The notes under the pieces were generated by a model, which worked only from the letters and a program-made list of their open reading frames with translations, was not told where the DNA came from and did no database searches. A stretch of DNA of 64,000 bases from Gordonia sp. 'Campus' (GTDB lineage: Bacteria; Actinomycetota; Actinomycetes; Mycobacteriales; Mycobacteriaceae): assembly GCF_022206305.1 (NCBI RefSeq), contig NZ_JAKOIW010000003.1, positions 62,001 through 126,000 of the forward strand, given 5' to 3'. Position numbers and translations under genes: made by a program. This document shows, one piece after another, positions 17,628 through 27,309 of this stretch (position 1 is the stretch's first letter; the number at the start of each line of letters is the position of its first letter).

Positions 17628-18185
17628 ATGTCCGGCTACTGGGTCGAGTTCATGAGCCTCGACGCCGACGGGAATCAAGCGTTAAATCTTGTTGATGCGC
17701 AAATCGATTGGCTGTTCGCACAGGAGATCATCGCGCCATCAGCGAAGCCGGACAGGTTCTATGGGACTTTCCGCGAAGGCCCGCGATTCGCCGATGCCAT
17801 GGACCCGGAATGCATTGAACCCGGCGCCGTCGCCGGAGGTCGGTACATCTTGTTCGGCGTGCGGATCAAGAAGGGCTGGCAGATGTCTCACAACATCGGT
17901 GGCTTCGAAGGTCCGCCGTGTCCTCGGTGCGGCCACCAGCACTTCGACGGCAGCGCAGCGGGTGCACTCATACTCGACTGGTACGAATCGCGGGCAGAAT
18001 CGACCGTGACCTGCACGAAGTGCGGACACGTCGATCTGATCGGGAACTGGCCCCACGAACATTTCGGCTACTGCAACTACGCCTCTCTGTCGTTCATCAA
18101 CAGTCCGACGCTCTCGATCGAGTTCAGCGACGAGCTCCTCGCGCGTCTCGGGAATCGTCCCCGGGCCATCGACGTGAGGCTGTAG
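17628..18185 (+). CDS. Hypothetical protein with two zinc-ribbon knuckles
   Basis: 185 aa, family not recognised. Two CxxC-G-H knuckles, CPRCGHQHF near residue 104 and CTKCGHVDL near residue 127, are spaced as a single zinc ribbon. The N-terminal half (YWVEFMSLDADGNQA; RFYGTFREGPRFADAM) is probably a small alpha/beta domain. The C-terminus has a strand-rich segment (ASLSFINSPTLSIEFSDEL). No catalytic residues are evident. It stands alone between jetC and the macro-SIR2 gene on the same strand. Small zinc-ribbon proteins like this can be nucleic-acid binding or immunity proteins, but I cannot tell which. Confidence 0.75.
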   Translation: MSGYWVEFMSLDADGNQALNLVDAQIDWLFAQEIIAPSAKPDRFYGTFREGPRFADAMDPECIEPGAVAGGRYILFGVRIKKGWQMSHNIGGFEGPPCPRCGHQHFDGSAAGALILDWYESRAESTVTCTKCGHVDLIGNWPHEHFGYCNYASLSFINSPTLSIEFSDELLARLGNRPRAIDVRL

Positions 18186-18327
18186 ACACCGACTCGTGCT
18201 TCTTTGACACATCAGACGTCCTGCAACGCGTCGCGGTCACTTGACGACATTTGGCTGCTACGCCACTGAACCAAAGAGTCCAGACACACGCTGAACTGCC
18301 GCGCGACGTGTCTGATTAAGTGAACCT

Positions 18328-20277
18328 ATGAGCAACGCCGCCAACGAATCCGGCCATCTTTTCGTCGTACACGGACGACTTGAGGCCCTGGGCGCTGATG
18401 CAGTCGTGGTGCCAACCGACGCAGACTTCAGAGTCGAACCGCACTGGTACCCGCTCTTCGGCGGTGAGCCACCCTCGAAGCCTGAGACCTGGGACAAGGC
18501 CTTTTGTCGCGACGCCCAGGGCGGGCACAACTGGTTCGTGAACGTCATCGACCACTCCGCAGCCGTTGGCGCCCAGTTGGCTGATCGCCTCCGAGCTGTC
18601 CTGGCCGACGTAGCTCGCGCGTTCGAGCCGAGGGGACCACGTCCACCCGTGGTGGCTATGCCCGTCTTCGGCACAGCCGGGGGAGGGAAGGGAGGTCTCA
18701 AGGGCCTGGTGATCAGAGACCTCGTCACGTTGCTGCGGAGCGTGGCGGCCGACCTCTCACTCGATGTGGCTCTGGTGACCCCTGACCGGTCCGTCTACAG
18801 CGCAGTTCAACATTTCCGGAGAACAGCGACCGCTGTCCATTGGCAGCTCACCCCTGAACAGCTCCGCTTCGCGCAAGATCTCGGTATCCGGGCACGCGAT
18901 GGCGACCTCGCGCTGTTCCTTGGTGCAGGGGTCAGCATGTCTGCGGGTCTTCCGGGTTGGAAAGATCTCCTAGAAGAGCTGGGATCGAAGGCTGGCGTTG
19001 ACGCCAAGGCACTGCTGAATCTCAAAGACAGTCCGCTCGACCAGGCGGAGTTGATCTCTCTGCGGTTGGGCGACAACTTGGGCAGCGAGATCGCACGAAT
19101 AGTGAGACGCGCCAAGAAGGTCTCACTGGCGCATTCCCTCCTGGCGGGACTTCGTTGTCGCGAGGTGGTGACCACCAACTACGACGAACTGTATGAGGAT
19201 GCGGTCGAGGCGACAGGTGAACTGAGGCCGACGGTGATCCCCTGGGAAGCGGTCCAACCCCGTCGACCATGGGTGCTCAAGATGCACGGCGAAGTCGGTA
19301 GACCTGAGTCCGTCGTTCTCACCCGTCGAAGCTTCGTGCGGTATGACGCAAACTTCCGGCCCGCGGGCTCGCTTCTCCAGGCTTTGATGATGACCCGGCA
19401 CGTGCTTGTCGTCGGCACATCCATGTCCGACGACAACGTCATCAGATTGGCGATCGAGGTCGACGACTTTTTGAGCCGCGATCACTCGTTCGGCACGTTC
19501 ATCGATGTCTCAGAGTCGCCGGCACGAGCCGAACTCTGGAACACCCGCTTCCGTTGGCTACATTGCGATGCAGACGGGATGGTTGCCCGCGTGCGAGCCA
19601 TGGAGATCTTCCTCGACGCCGTGGCCATGTATGCCGCACAGGACGAATCGTGGCTGCTCGATGAGAGGTTCCGCGGGCTGCTTCAGTCCAGTGACCAGAC
19701 CGCCGCCAGTGAGGTTCGAGGAGTCCTCTCTCACGTTCAATCGAGCCCACGGACGCAGCTCCGCCCACTTCGCGACAAGCTCGCTGAGCTCGGTGCGGAC
19801 CCGCACTGGGACGAGTCACGAACGCTACTGACGGAACTAGAGCAACTCATGCGAGCATCGAAGAATGGGCGACGAGCCGCGTACAAGTACGTGGTACTCC
19901 TGTGGGCGGTCACCCGAGCCGAGCACGGACACGAACGTCTGACCAGCTACGAGGACGCACGCGGCGAACTGGCCGAGTTGCTGTCGCCGTTCCGTATCGC
20001 GGAGAGTGCTCCCAAGCCGGTGGATCCGTGGTTTGCATTGGGCACCTCGTCATGGTGGGAAATCCGCGATTTGCCGAGCTCTCCCACGGTGCAGGACGTG
20101 ATTCCACGGAACGCACGTGCCGGCCTTTCGGTCAATCTGTACAACATGGTGCGCCGGGACTCGGTTTTCGCCCAGGAAGCCGTCGAGCGGCTTATCAAGT
20201 TGATTGCCGAAGATGTCGAGGATGCATCCCAAGTAGAGAGCTTGAGGAGGCAGCTGTCGTCGGAGGCCGCGCAGTAA
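18328..20277 (+). CDS. Macro-like domain fused to SIR2 NADase-type domain
   Basis: 649 aa. Residues about 10-160 look like a macro domain: ADAVVVPTDADF at the first strand, then VVAMPVFGTAGGGKGGLKG, a ligand-loop-like glycine-rich stretch. Residues about 190-400 are a SIR2 domain: LFLGAGVSMSAGLPGWKDLL (about 196), VVTTNYDELYEDAV (about 282) and PWVLKMHGEVG (about 317), with the conserved Asn and His of catalytic SIR2 folds. The last 250 residues are helical and of unknown function. SIR2 domains in bacterial defence (Thoeris ThsA, DSR) deplete NAD+ on phage infection, and macro domains bind ADP-ribose derivatives. A macro sensor on a SIR2 effector is therefore plausible. No TIR-domain partner is visible nearby. 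Confidence 0.82.
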   Translation: MSNAANESGHLFVVHGRLEALGADAVVVPTDADFRVEPHWYPLFGGEPPSKPETWDKAFCRDAQGGHNWFVNVIDHSAAVGAQLADRLRAVLADVARAFEPRGPRPPVVAMPVFGTAGGGKGGLKGLVIRDLVTLLRSVAADLSLDVALVTPDRSVYSAVQHFRRTATAVHWQLTPEQLRFAQDLGIRARDGDLALFLGAGVSMSAGLPGWKDLLEELGSKAGVDAKALLNLKDSPLDQAELISLRLGDNLGSEIARIVRRAKKVSLAHSLLAGLRCREVVTTNYDELYEDAVEATGELRPTVIPWEAVQPRRPWVLKMHGEVGRPESVVLTRRSFVRYDANFRPAGSLLQALMMTRHVLVVGTSMSDDNVIRLAIEVDDFLSRDHSFGTFIDVSESPARAELWNTRFRWLHCDADGMVARVRAMEIFLDAVAMYAAQDESWLLDERFRGLLQSSDQTAASEVRGVLSHVQSSPRTQLRPLRDKLAELGADPHWDESRTLLTELEQLMRASKNGRRAAYKYVVLLWAVTRAEHGHERLTSYEDARGELAELLSPFRIAESAPKPVDPWFALGTSSWWEIRDLPSSPTVQDVIPRNARAGLSVNLYNMVRRDSVFAQEAVERLIKLIAEDVEDASQVESLRRQLSSEAAQ

Positions 20278-20367
20278 GGAATGCAGTGGCCGCCCAGGAG
20301 CGGTCCTCGCGATCGCGCCCAGACACGCGATACATCGAGTCGTGCCTGAGTACGTCCGACGTTTCGA

Positions 20368-20691
20368 TCAGTTGGCAGGTCGTGGCGGTGGTCGGTCTGA
20401 ATCAGTGACGGCAGAGTGCTTATCGATGGCATCCGCTAACGCAAAGACCTCTGGATACTCGACCGTGAAAGGTTCGTAGCCCCCGCTGTGCCGATGCGCA
20501 CGAACGAGATAGAAAGCCCACCCTCGAAGCAGGTCGATCCCTGCCCAATCCGGCACCATCCCATGTTGATCGAACTCGTGCCGCAGCGGAGCCAGGAGTT
20601 CAAACAGCTCGCCCGGGCCGGCGGCCAGACGCTCGTAACCGTTGTAGGTATGCGCCCACTCGATAAGGAGCTGGTCGTAGTTCATGCTCAT
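20368..20691 (-). CDS. Hypothetical protein, 107 aa
   Basis: Not recognised. It starts MSMNYDQLLIEWAHTYNGYERL and has a helical look with aromatic residues (DWAGIDLLRGWAFYLVRAH) and no metal or catalytic motif. The codon pattern in this frame is better than in the opposing frames. A second ATG two codons in is equally possible. It lies 54 bases after the 179-aa gene on the same strand and is the last gene of the helicase operon. It converges with the macro-SIR2 gene. It may be an accessory or immunity protein, from position only. Confidence 0.65.
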   Translation of the reverse strand: MSMNYDQLLIEWAHTYNGYERLAAGPGELFELLAPLRHEFDQHGMVPDWAGIDLLRGWAFYLVRAHRHSGGYEPFTVEYPEVFALADAIDKHSAVTDSDRPPPRPAN

Positions 20692-20745
20692 CTCAGTTCG
20701 GAGCTCCTGGTCGATACGACCGACGGAATGACGCCAGACGCTGAA

Positions 20746-21285
20746 CTAATGCTGCCCCGCGCGGCTCACCTGACGCTGCTCGTCCGAAGACCACAGCCGC
20801 ACGCGCTTCATGAACGACTTGATCTTCTGCCCAAGCGACTGGTCCAGCTGGAGCTCTTCGGGTTGCAGCGCCAGCAGCTCCATGATCCGTGCCCAGGGAA
20901 CCACTCTCCGGAATGCTGCACATTGGGACGAGGGGTTCGGCCCGGCGCTTCGTAGCGACTCGACCCCTGCCCTCAGCACGAGTTCGTCCTCACCCAGAGC
21001 CTCGGCGAGCCAGACCAATCCTGGCGCACATCGAAAGTGGTTATAGAAGTGCTTGGAACTGGTAGAGGGGTTTGCTCGGTTGTACGCACCCGGGCCGTTG
21101 TACTCACTGAGCCACCCCGCGAGGTGTTCTTGCTGCGAGCTGTACCAGACACGCGCAGTCGCGTCGGATTCGTAGGCGTCTGTGATCGGTTGCGCTGTGG
21201 GAAGTCGGAGTATCAGGTCCCGAAGGTCGAACACTGAGATGTCTCCGTCCTTGATCACCACGTTCCGCTGTTGCTGTTGCCCCAT
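20746..21285 (-). CDS. Hypothetical protein coupled to the giant helicase
   Basis: 179 aa. The ATG is part of a TGATG junction with the helicase stop, and AAGGAGG stands just before it, so translation is coupled. A GTG one codon earlier is too close to the ribosome binding site. The conserved-looking core has EHLAGWLSEYNGPGAYNR, HFYNHFRCAPGLVWLAEALG and a C-terminal segment CAAFRRVVPWARIMELLALQ. I recall similar stand-alone proteins in many bacteria but no assigned function. It may be a dedicated partner of the helicase-nuclease. No transmembrane helix or signal peptide. Confidence 0.75.
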   Translation of the reverse strand: MGQQQQRNVVIKDGDISVFDLRDLILRLPTAQPITDAYESDATARVWYSSQQEHLAGWLSEYNGPGAYNRANPSTSSKHFYNHFRCAPGLVWLAEALGEDELVLRAGVESLRSAGPNPSSQCAAFRRVVPWARIMELLALQPEELQLDQSLGQKIKSFMKRVRLWSSDEQRQVSRAGQH

Positions 21286-24200
21286 CACGCCTCCTTGGCC
21301 ACGCTGAGGTCGCCATGCCCATCGAGGAGCAAGACCCCAGTCTTCAAGAGAAGCTTGATCGACCGGCCCAGTACGTCCTCGATGTCAGCACCCACACGGC
21401 GCCAACCGAAGACACCAGCCGCCTGCTTGACGAGCGTGCGCTCGTCGATCGTCACTGCATCAAGCACGATCTGCTTCAAAGCGAGTTCGAGCTCTTCGGA
21501 CGGGACCTGGCTCGCCTTACGTTCTCCGCATCCGTCGTCGGGCACTCGGACTTCGAGGGGCGACGGATTGTCGAGACGGAAGAACCCTTTGTTGTCAGGA
21601 CCCGCCGGGTGTGCCCGCTTCAGTGCTTTGTCGATGGCACTACGAATCTGGTGCCCCACACGAGCCGCGCCCCACACTGACTTGAACCGGTCGTTGAGGA
21701 GGTCACGGTGTACTGGCGCCTCGACACGGATGGCGTTGAGGAAGAAGTCCGTCATGTCCTGGATTCCCTCAAGCGTTTTCGGATCCCGCGTCCGAGCAGG
21801 CCTCACCGTGTACTCAGAGTACGGACGGGTCCAGTTGCGCTCCACGGTCTCGGGGACTTCCGAGAACTCCCATGCGCTGGAACGTGATTCAGTTGTCGGG
21901 TTGTAGGTGGGTGTGCTCGTCGCATTCCTGCCGTTGATCGCATCCTCGATGGCCAGACGCAGCCGCTCTTCCTGGGCCGAACGGTCACGCCACCAGCTCA
22001 ATCCCCAGATCCTGTGCATCCGCCAGCCGAGACCCTCGAGCACCTGCTGGCGCAGGCGGTCGCGGTCGCGAGCCGTTTGTGCGGAGTGGTAGGCCGCGCC
22101 GTCGCATTCGATTCCGAGTACGTACTCGCCCGGTCGCTCCGGATGCCGAACCGCCATGTCGATTCTGTAACCGGCGACACCGACTTGGGGGACTGCGTCG
22201 TAGCCCCACGATCTGATCTTGGCAAGGACCTGCTCCTCGAAGACGCTCTCGGGGCCGCCCTCGCCGGTGCTGACGTCGATGGCCAAGGCCGCGTGCCCGC
22301 GCGCTGCGAAATCGAGGTAGCGCTGGAGGTGGAGGAGCGAGGGATTGGAGGTCGGCGGCATCTGCCCGGCGGTGAACGACGAGACGATCTCGATCCGCTT
22401 ACGTGCGCGGGTGACTGCGACATTCAGGCGGCGCCACCCGCCGTCGCGGTTGAGCGGTCCGAAGTTGGCGGTGAACTTGCCGACCTCGTCAGGTCCATAC
22501 CCGATCGAGAACAGGATGATGTCGCGCTCATCGCCCTGAACGTTCTCGAGACTCTTCACGAAGAAGCCGTCGAGTCGATCGTGGTCGGTGAGCAGACCTT
22601 CGAGCGCAGGGTTCTGCTCAGACTGAGCTTCGATCTCCTGCGTGATCCTGTCCGCCTGGGTGCCCGAGAATGTGACCACGCCCAGCGATGCGCTGGGATG
22701 ATTGGTCCGGAACCAGGCCACCCGTTCGACGATCTTTGCGGCTTCGATCGGGTTGTCCCGGCTCGAACCTCGCTGATAGACGCCATCGACCGGAATATGC
22801 GCGATACCCAGGTCATCCGCCTCAAAGACCGCACTCGGGAAGGTCAGCAAGTCGCCCTGATAAAAGCTGTGGTTCGAGTATGCAATGAGGTCCTCGTGGC
22901 GACTTCGGTAGTGCCACTTCAGCGGTAGCGAATGGAGTCCGCCCGCGCCCTTCGCGAGGTCGAGGACCGACTTGAAGTCCGATGCTTCGTTGTCTTCGTC
23001 GCCCTCGTCTTCGGCAACACTGAAGAAATCGGTTGGTGGAAGCTGCTTTTGGTCGCCGGCAACGATCAACTGGTTGCCTCGGTAGATACAGTTGAGGGCG
23101 TCCTGCGGCAGAACCTGTGATGCCTCGTCGAAGATCACCACGTCGAACCGGATGTCCGACGGCAGGTACTGCGAGACCGACAGTGGGCTCATCATGAAGC
23201 ACGGCTTCAATTGCTGGACCAGGGACGTGGTCTCAGCAAGAAGCTCTCGAACAGGCTTGTGCCGGCTCTTCTTCTCGCCCTCGCGTTTGATGACCTGAGC
23301 GGCCCGTCCCGCCAGACTGACTGGGGCACGGTCGTTGCACCGCTGCACAACTCTCGCCTTCGCGTTACCGATGAGCGCCCGGTCGAGCTCTTGGAATTCA
23401 CGGACCAAATCGTCTCGAGATGAGGCCTTGTAGTCCTCGAGTCGTGTATCCGTCTCACAACGGGAATCCGCCCAGGCTTCGAGGATGACGTACTCGATGG
23501 CGGCCTGGATGTCAGATTGAATACGCGGCAGGCGTTTGAGAGCCCCGATGATGGACTGGAGTTCGAGCGAGTGAGCCCAGGTGAGCTCGCGATGCGCAGC
23601 ACACCAGTCTTCGATTTGCGACGATGCGGTCTCTAGCATGTCCTGCATGAGCTCGATTTGCTCGTCGATACCTGCCTCGCACTCGGTTCTGAGTTCGGCA
23701 GCGCGGTCGGAGGTGAAGAGGTCGAGGATCTCGTTCACGCGTGACGTGTTGTCCTGCACACGGTCTGCCAAGTCCGCACGAGTTGCTGTGCTCTCTGCAA
23801 GTCTCCGGGCCAACGCTTGGTCGATCTCGCCGGGGTAGAGGCGACGTACGGCCCTGGCGTTGTCGATTCCGGCCGCGAGCAGGTCGAAATCCGTCTCGTC
23901 GGTGAGGAGGGACCCGAACGCCTGCTTGTCGGAATCCGAGTGCGATCGGTGACGATCCTCCAGGTCGACAGTCTCTGCGACGTTGGCCGTCAGGTGAGCG
24001 CCCGCGTTCACGGTCAGGTCTCGTTCGGCGACGGAACTCACCTGTGACAGGGCGTTGCTCACACTGTCTGCGGTAGTTCTGACGTCCGCCGTTGTGTCGA
24101 CGATGGTCTGAACCGGAGTTGTGTTGTCGACGACGTCACCGAGCCCGTTGGGGAGGTTGTGAACAACACTGCGTAGTGAGCTGATCGTCGACTGGATGCG

Positions 24201-26783
24201 CTGAGCAAGCGGGATCAAACGAGGATCCGGAGTTGCGTGTGCGGAGAGCTGCTGGGCGAGGGCCGTTGAGTCGGTGTCCATGCCGGCGAGGTTCATCGCT
24301 GCGCGGGCGTTGTCGAGGGCGGCTCGCAGTGACCCGAACTCCGTGCTCTGTCCCTGATACCGGGAGCCGAGTTGTCCGGCGTGGACCGCTTCGGCTTTGC
24401 GGACGTCGGCGACGGCATGCTGCCAGCTGGCTGCTTCGTCCAGCTGGGTAAGCACTTCTTTGTCACATCGCCCTGACACCGACACCGATTTGATCAGTTT
24501 CCGATCTGCACGTGCCGCGCCCGAGAAGCGTCTCAGTCCCTTATGGGTCTCCCGGAACCGCACGATGAGAGACGGGAGGTCGAGCTCCAGGACCGCCGGC
24601 GTGAACACCTCGCGAAGTGCATCTTGCCGCCGGTTGGCGTGCTCGACGACCGCGTCCATGACGTTGAGGCACTCTGAGACGCGAGCGATTACAGCCGAGT
24701 TGAGCCACTCGGGCTCGGGTCGGTGTGCCTCCGCTGCGAGCATGGCCAGCCGGGCCGCATCGGACGCGTCCTCGATGGTCGAAGGCGTCGTCCGCAGGCC
24801 GAGGACTTGCGCCAAGTCTGCCGCGTCCTGGTTCAACGTCGCCAGGTGCGACGTCACCGTGTCGAGAGTGGATACTAGGACGTTCAACTGACTTGCAGTT
24901 GAGGTACTGGGCACCAGCGGGTGTTCGACACCGCGAGTAAGGACGTCCGTGAAATCGTGGGGGACCTCACGCCAACGCTGGATGCCGGCAGCTTCCAGTG
25001 CTTCGATGTGAGCCCCGATCGCCTTGAGGCCGGCTTGCGCCTCGCGCAGTCGCTCGTCAAGGGCATCGAGACGTTCGCAATCGAACCACAACGGAACACC
25101 TCTTGGGCGATCGTCCAACGCACCCAGCAGGTTCAGACGTTCCTGAATGCCGTCGACGTCGGATGCGATCGAAAGATCCAGCTCAGCATCGATCGCCGCT
25201 ACCCGTTCACGAACGAGGCGAGCGCTCTCCAAGGCTCTGGTCGCGTAGCGGCCGTACTCGCGTGCCTCGGCAGGACCGAGCTGGTCGCTCTTGAGATCCC
25301 GCCACAGATACGAATCTTCATCGGCAACCGCATCCCAGACGCGTCCGAGTGTTGACGCGTGCTGGCGGATCTCTGCAAGGTCGGCTTCGGATACCGAGGC
25401 CCAACGACGATGCGATGGCACCGATGCGTCGATACCGCGGTCGAGCTCGCTGAGACGGCCCAGGACCGTGAAGAGGCTCCAACCCAGCTTTGGGTCGATC
25501 TCGTTCATCGCCGATGCGAAGTCGGTGAGCTGGTGTCGATCGCGGGCGAGGTTTCGTTCGTCTTGGCCACTGAACGTCGAGTCGATCTGCACCCGCTTGC
25601 GCAGTGTCCTGGACAGCTCTGCGGCGACTTCTTTTCGAGTCGCTGCATGGCTGTGTAGCTCGAACAGGAAGTGTTGCAGTCCTTCGTTGGTCAAGCGGTC
25701 GCGGACCACGTCGAGCGCTGCGGCCTTCTCACTGACGAACAGCACGGTCTTACCGATCGCCATCAGCTCGGCGACCATGTTGGCGATCGTCTGGCTCTTA
25801 CCGGTTCCCGGTGGACCGTCCATGACGAAGCTTTGCCCGTCGGCTGCACACAGGATGCAACGGCGCTGGCTCGAGTCGGCGTCGAGGATGGTGAACATGG
25901 ACTCTGGTGGCTTGCGCTCGTCGAGACCTTCTAGCGGAGGCTCGTCGAAGCCGTAGGCACTCGACGAGGGGGAGTCGGGACCCAGCGCGAGCAGCCGGAC
26001 CATATCGTGGCCGGCGATACGATCAGCGTTCTCGAGGAGGTCCTGGTACATCGCCTCCTTCTGGAACGTGAAGTTCGCGAGCACCATCCGCGAATCGACA
26101 CGCCACTGAGGATGCTGTGAGATCGATTGCTCGAGATCAGCACGGAACCGTTCCAACGAGACGTCATCGGGATCGATGGTGGGGAGTTTGACGCCGAACT
26201 CGTTCGACAGTTTCAGCTGAAGGACTGGATTGACGGTGATGTCATCGTCCGTCCGAGAGATCACGTATGGCGAGTCGGCACCGGTCTTCTCGGCCCGTAC
26301 GGGAATCAGCAGTACCGGGCTGTCGATCTTTGTGGAGGTGTCGTTGGGATCTGTCCAGTGCAGCATGAGCACGCCGAGGTACAGCGTCCACACACCCCTG
26401 TCGGCGAAGGCCTGGTTGGACTGCTGGTCGATGCGCCGAAGTGAAGACCGTAGCGTCTCGTTGGTCTTGTCCTTGACGTACAGTGCGCGATCGGACCGCG
26501 ACGTTCCTGGCTCAGGTGCCGGCCGGACCGGGACAGATGTCGACGCCAGTGTCGCCAGAGTGGAGAGTGGCGACGCGTGGTCGAACTCCAGCGTTCCGGC
26601 CTTCAGGTGCTTGAAGTAGAGCAGCCGTTGGCGCTTGTCCATGGCCAGAAGCTTGTCGCGCCACGCAGTCAGGGTGCTGTCGAGCTTCCGTGCAATCGCG
26701 GGCGACATCTCGAGGTCGTCCTCTGGCGCCAGGCCCGAGGACGATTCGCACTCGTCTGCTGAACTACCGACGTCAACGGCCAT
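21285..26783 (-). CDS. Giant SF1 helicase with DUF4011, Vsr-like nuclease and DUF3320 domains
   Basis: 1832 aa from the ATG giving MAVDVGSSADECESS, preceded by GGGGATGAG; the open frame upstream has no ribosome binding site. The N-terminal DUF4011-like region (WRDKLLAMDKRQRLLYFKHL) comes first. Walker A is GPPGTGKSQTIANMV near residue 324. A roughly 890-residue coiled-coil-rich insertion separates it from motif II IFDEASQVLPQDA near 1215. Later helicase motifs are AGDQKQLPP, VQGDERDIILFSIGYG and LNVAVTRARKRIEIV. A Vsr/DUF559-type PD-(D/E)XK domain follows (YRIDMAVRH; LGIECDGAAYHSA) near 1560, then DUF3320 near 1690. Such COG1112-type helicase-nucleases occur in defence islands and probably unwind and cut foreign nucleic acid. 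It leads a three-gene operon with the 179-aa and 107-aa genes. Confidence 0.88.
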   Translation of the reverse strand: MAVDVGSSADECESSSGLAPEDDLEMSPAIARKLDSTLTAWRDKLLAMDKRQRLLYFKHLKAGTLEFDHASPLSTLATLASTSVPVRPAPEPGTSRSDRALYVKDKTNETLRSSLRRIDQQSNQAFADRGVWTLYLGVLMLHWTDPNDTSTKIDSPVLLIPVRAEKTGADSPYVISRTDDDITVNPVLQLKLSNEFGVKLPTIDPDDVSLERFRADLEQSISQHPQWRVDSRMVLANFTFQKEAMYQDLLENADRIAGHDMVRLLALGPDSPSSSAYGFDEPPLEGLDERKPPESMFTILDADSSQRRCILCAADGQSFVMDGPPGTGKSQTIANMVAELMAIGKTVLFVSEKAAALDVVRDRLTNEGLQHFLFELHSHAATRKEVAAELSRTLRKRVQIDSTFSGQDERNLARDRHQLTDFASAMNEIDPKLGWSLFTVLGRLSELDRGIDASVPSHRRWASVSEADLAEIRQHASTLGRVWDAVADEDSYLWRDLKSDQLGPAEAREYGRYATRALESARLVRERVAAIDAELDLSIASDVDGIQERLNLLGALDDRPRGVPLWFDCERLDALDERLREAQAGLKAIGAHIEALEAAGIQRWREVPHDFTDVLTRGVEHPLVPSTSTASQLNVLVSTLDTVTSHLATLNQDAADLAQVLGLRTTPSTIEDASDAARLAMLAAEAHRPEPEWLNSAVIARVSECLNVMDAVVEHANRRQDALREVFTPAVLELDLPSLIVRFRETHKGLRRFSGAARADRKLIKSVSVSGRCDKEVLTQLDEAASWQHAVADVRKAEAVHAGQLGSRYQGQSTEFGSLRAALDNARAAMNLAGMDTDSTALAQQLSAHATPDPRLIPLAQRIQSTISSLRSVVHNLPNGLGDVVDNTTPVQTIVDTTADVRTTADSVSNALSQVSSVAERDLTVNAGAHLTANVAETVDLEDRHRSHSDSDKQAFGSLLTDETDFDLLAAGIDNARAVRRLYPGEIDQALARRLAESTATRADLADRVQDNTSRVNEILDLFTSDRAAELRTECEAGIDEQIELMQDMLETASSQIEDWCAAHRELTWAHSLELQSIIGALKRLPRIQSDIQAAIEYVILEAWADSRCETDTRLEDYKASSRDDLVREFQELDRALIGNAKARVVQRCNDRAPVSLAGRAAQVIKREGEKKSRHKPVRELLAETTSLVQQLKPCFMMSPLSVSQYLPSDIRFDVVIFDEASQVLPQDALNCIYRGNQLIVAGDQKQLPPTDFFSVAEDEGDEDNEASDFKSVLDLAKGAGGLHSLPLKWHYRSRHEDLIAYSNHSFYQGDLLTFPSAVFEADDLGIAHIPVDGVYQRGSSRDNPIEAAKIVERVAWFRTNHPSASLGVVTFSGTQADRITQEIEAQSEQNPALEGLLTDHDRLDGFFVKSLENVQGDERDIILFSIGYGPDEVGKFTANFGPLNRDGGWRRLNVAVTRARKRIEIVSSFTAGQMPPTSNPSLLHLQRYLDFAARGHAALAIDVSTGEGGPESVFEEQVLAKIRSWGYDAVPQVGVAGYRIDMAVRHPERPGEYVLGIECDGAAYHSAQTARDRDRLRQQVLEGLGWRMHRIWGLSWWRDRSAQEERLRLAIEDAINGRNATSTPTYNPTTESRSSAWEFSEVPETVERNWTRPYSEYTVRPARTRDPKTLEGIQDMTDFFLNAIRVEAPVHRDLLNDRFKSVWGAARVGHQIRSAIDKALKRAHPAGPDNKGFFRLDNPSPLEVRVPDDGCGERKASQVPSEELELALKQIVLDAVTIDERTLVKQAAGVFGWRRVGADIEDVLGRSIKLLLKTGVLLLDGHGDLSVAKEA

Positions 26784-27309
26784 CTCATCCCCATTACGCT
26801 GAGCCGGCCCCCACGGCAGTCTCCTCTGACCGCGGGAAGCCACTGTCTGACTTTGGTCCCGCGCTAAAGAGTATGACCGAGCCCCGACAAATGGATCGAA
26901 TCGGCCCCGACGTAATGCATTGCCAGTAAGCGACTTCCGGCCACCTAGAGCAAATCTGAGCATGTCAATCACCTGAACGGACGAAAGCGAGACGCCCGGC
27001 CGTCCTGGAATTGAGACAGTCGCACCAGTCTGCGATACGGGGCGGAAGGCGTCTCGATTGGGTCGGGCTCGATCGACAACGCCCGGCTGCGCCTTCTCAC
27101 CCCGGTGCTCGCCACCAAGGGCTAACCGACTGGTTGTGCTCTCTGCGGTGGCCCGTCGTCCGGCCTGACCAGCGATCTCTGCCTGACTGGCGCGGACGGA
27201 GACCGCTGATGGGAATTGCGAGCGCAGGTCCCTCGTCTAATGCAGGATCAACTGAGGCTGCCTGAAGAAGTAGCTGCGCGCGGTGCCAGACGAAGCGAGA
27301 GGAGTTGTT
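26784..27309. promoter_or_regulatory. Divergent intergenic region (526 bp)
   Basis: Between the giant helicase (minus) and the winged-helix nuclease (plus). No supported gene. It must hold the promoters for both directions. The main structure is a nested inverted repeat at 26988-27056. The short open frames here lack ribosome binding sites and good codon usage. Confidence 0.6.
26988..27056. repeat. Nested inverted repeat in divergent promoter region
   Basis: Outer arms CGAGACGCC (26988-26996) and GGCGTCTCG (27048-27056) are perfect 9-bp complements 51 bases apart. Inside is a second stem, TCGCA (27020-27024) with TGCGA (27031-27035). The arrangement could be a structured RNA leader, an operator pair, or a small mobile-element trace. 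Confidence 0.5.

Noticed and set aside
18328..20277. Thoeris system
   Set aside because: A SIR2 protein with a macro-like domain is present, but no TIR (ThsB) gene is seen within the window and the domain order differs.
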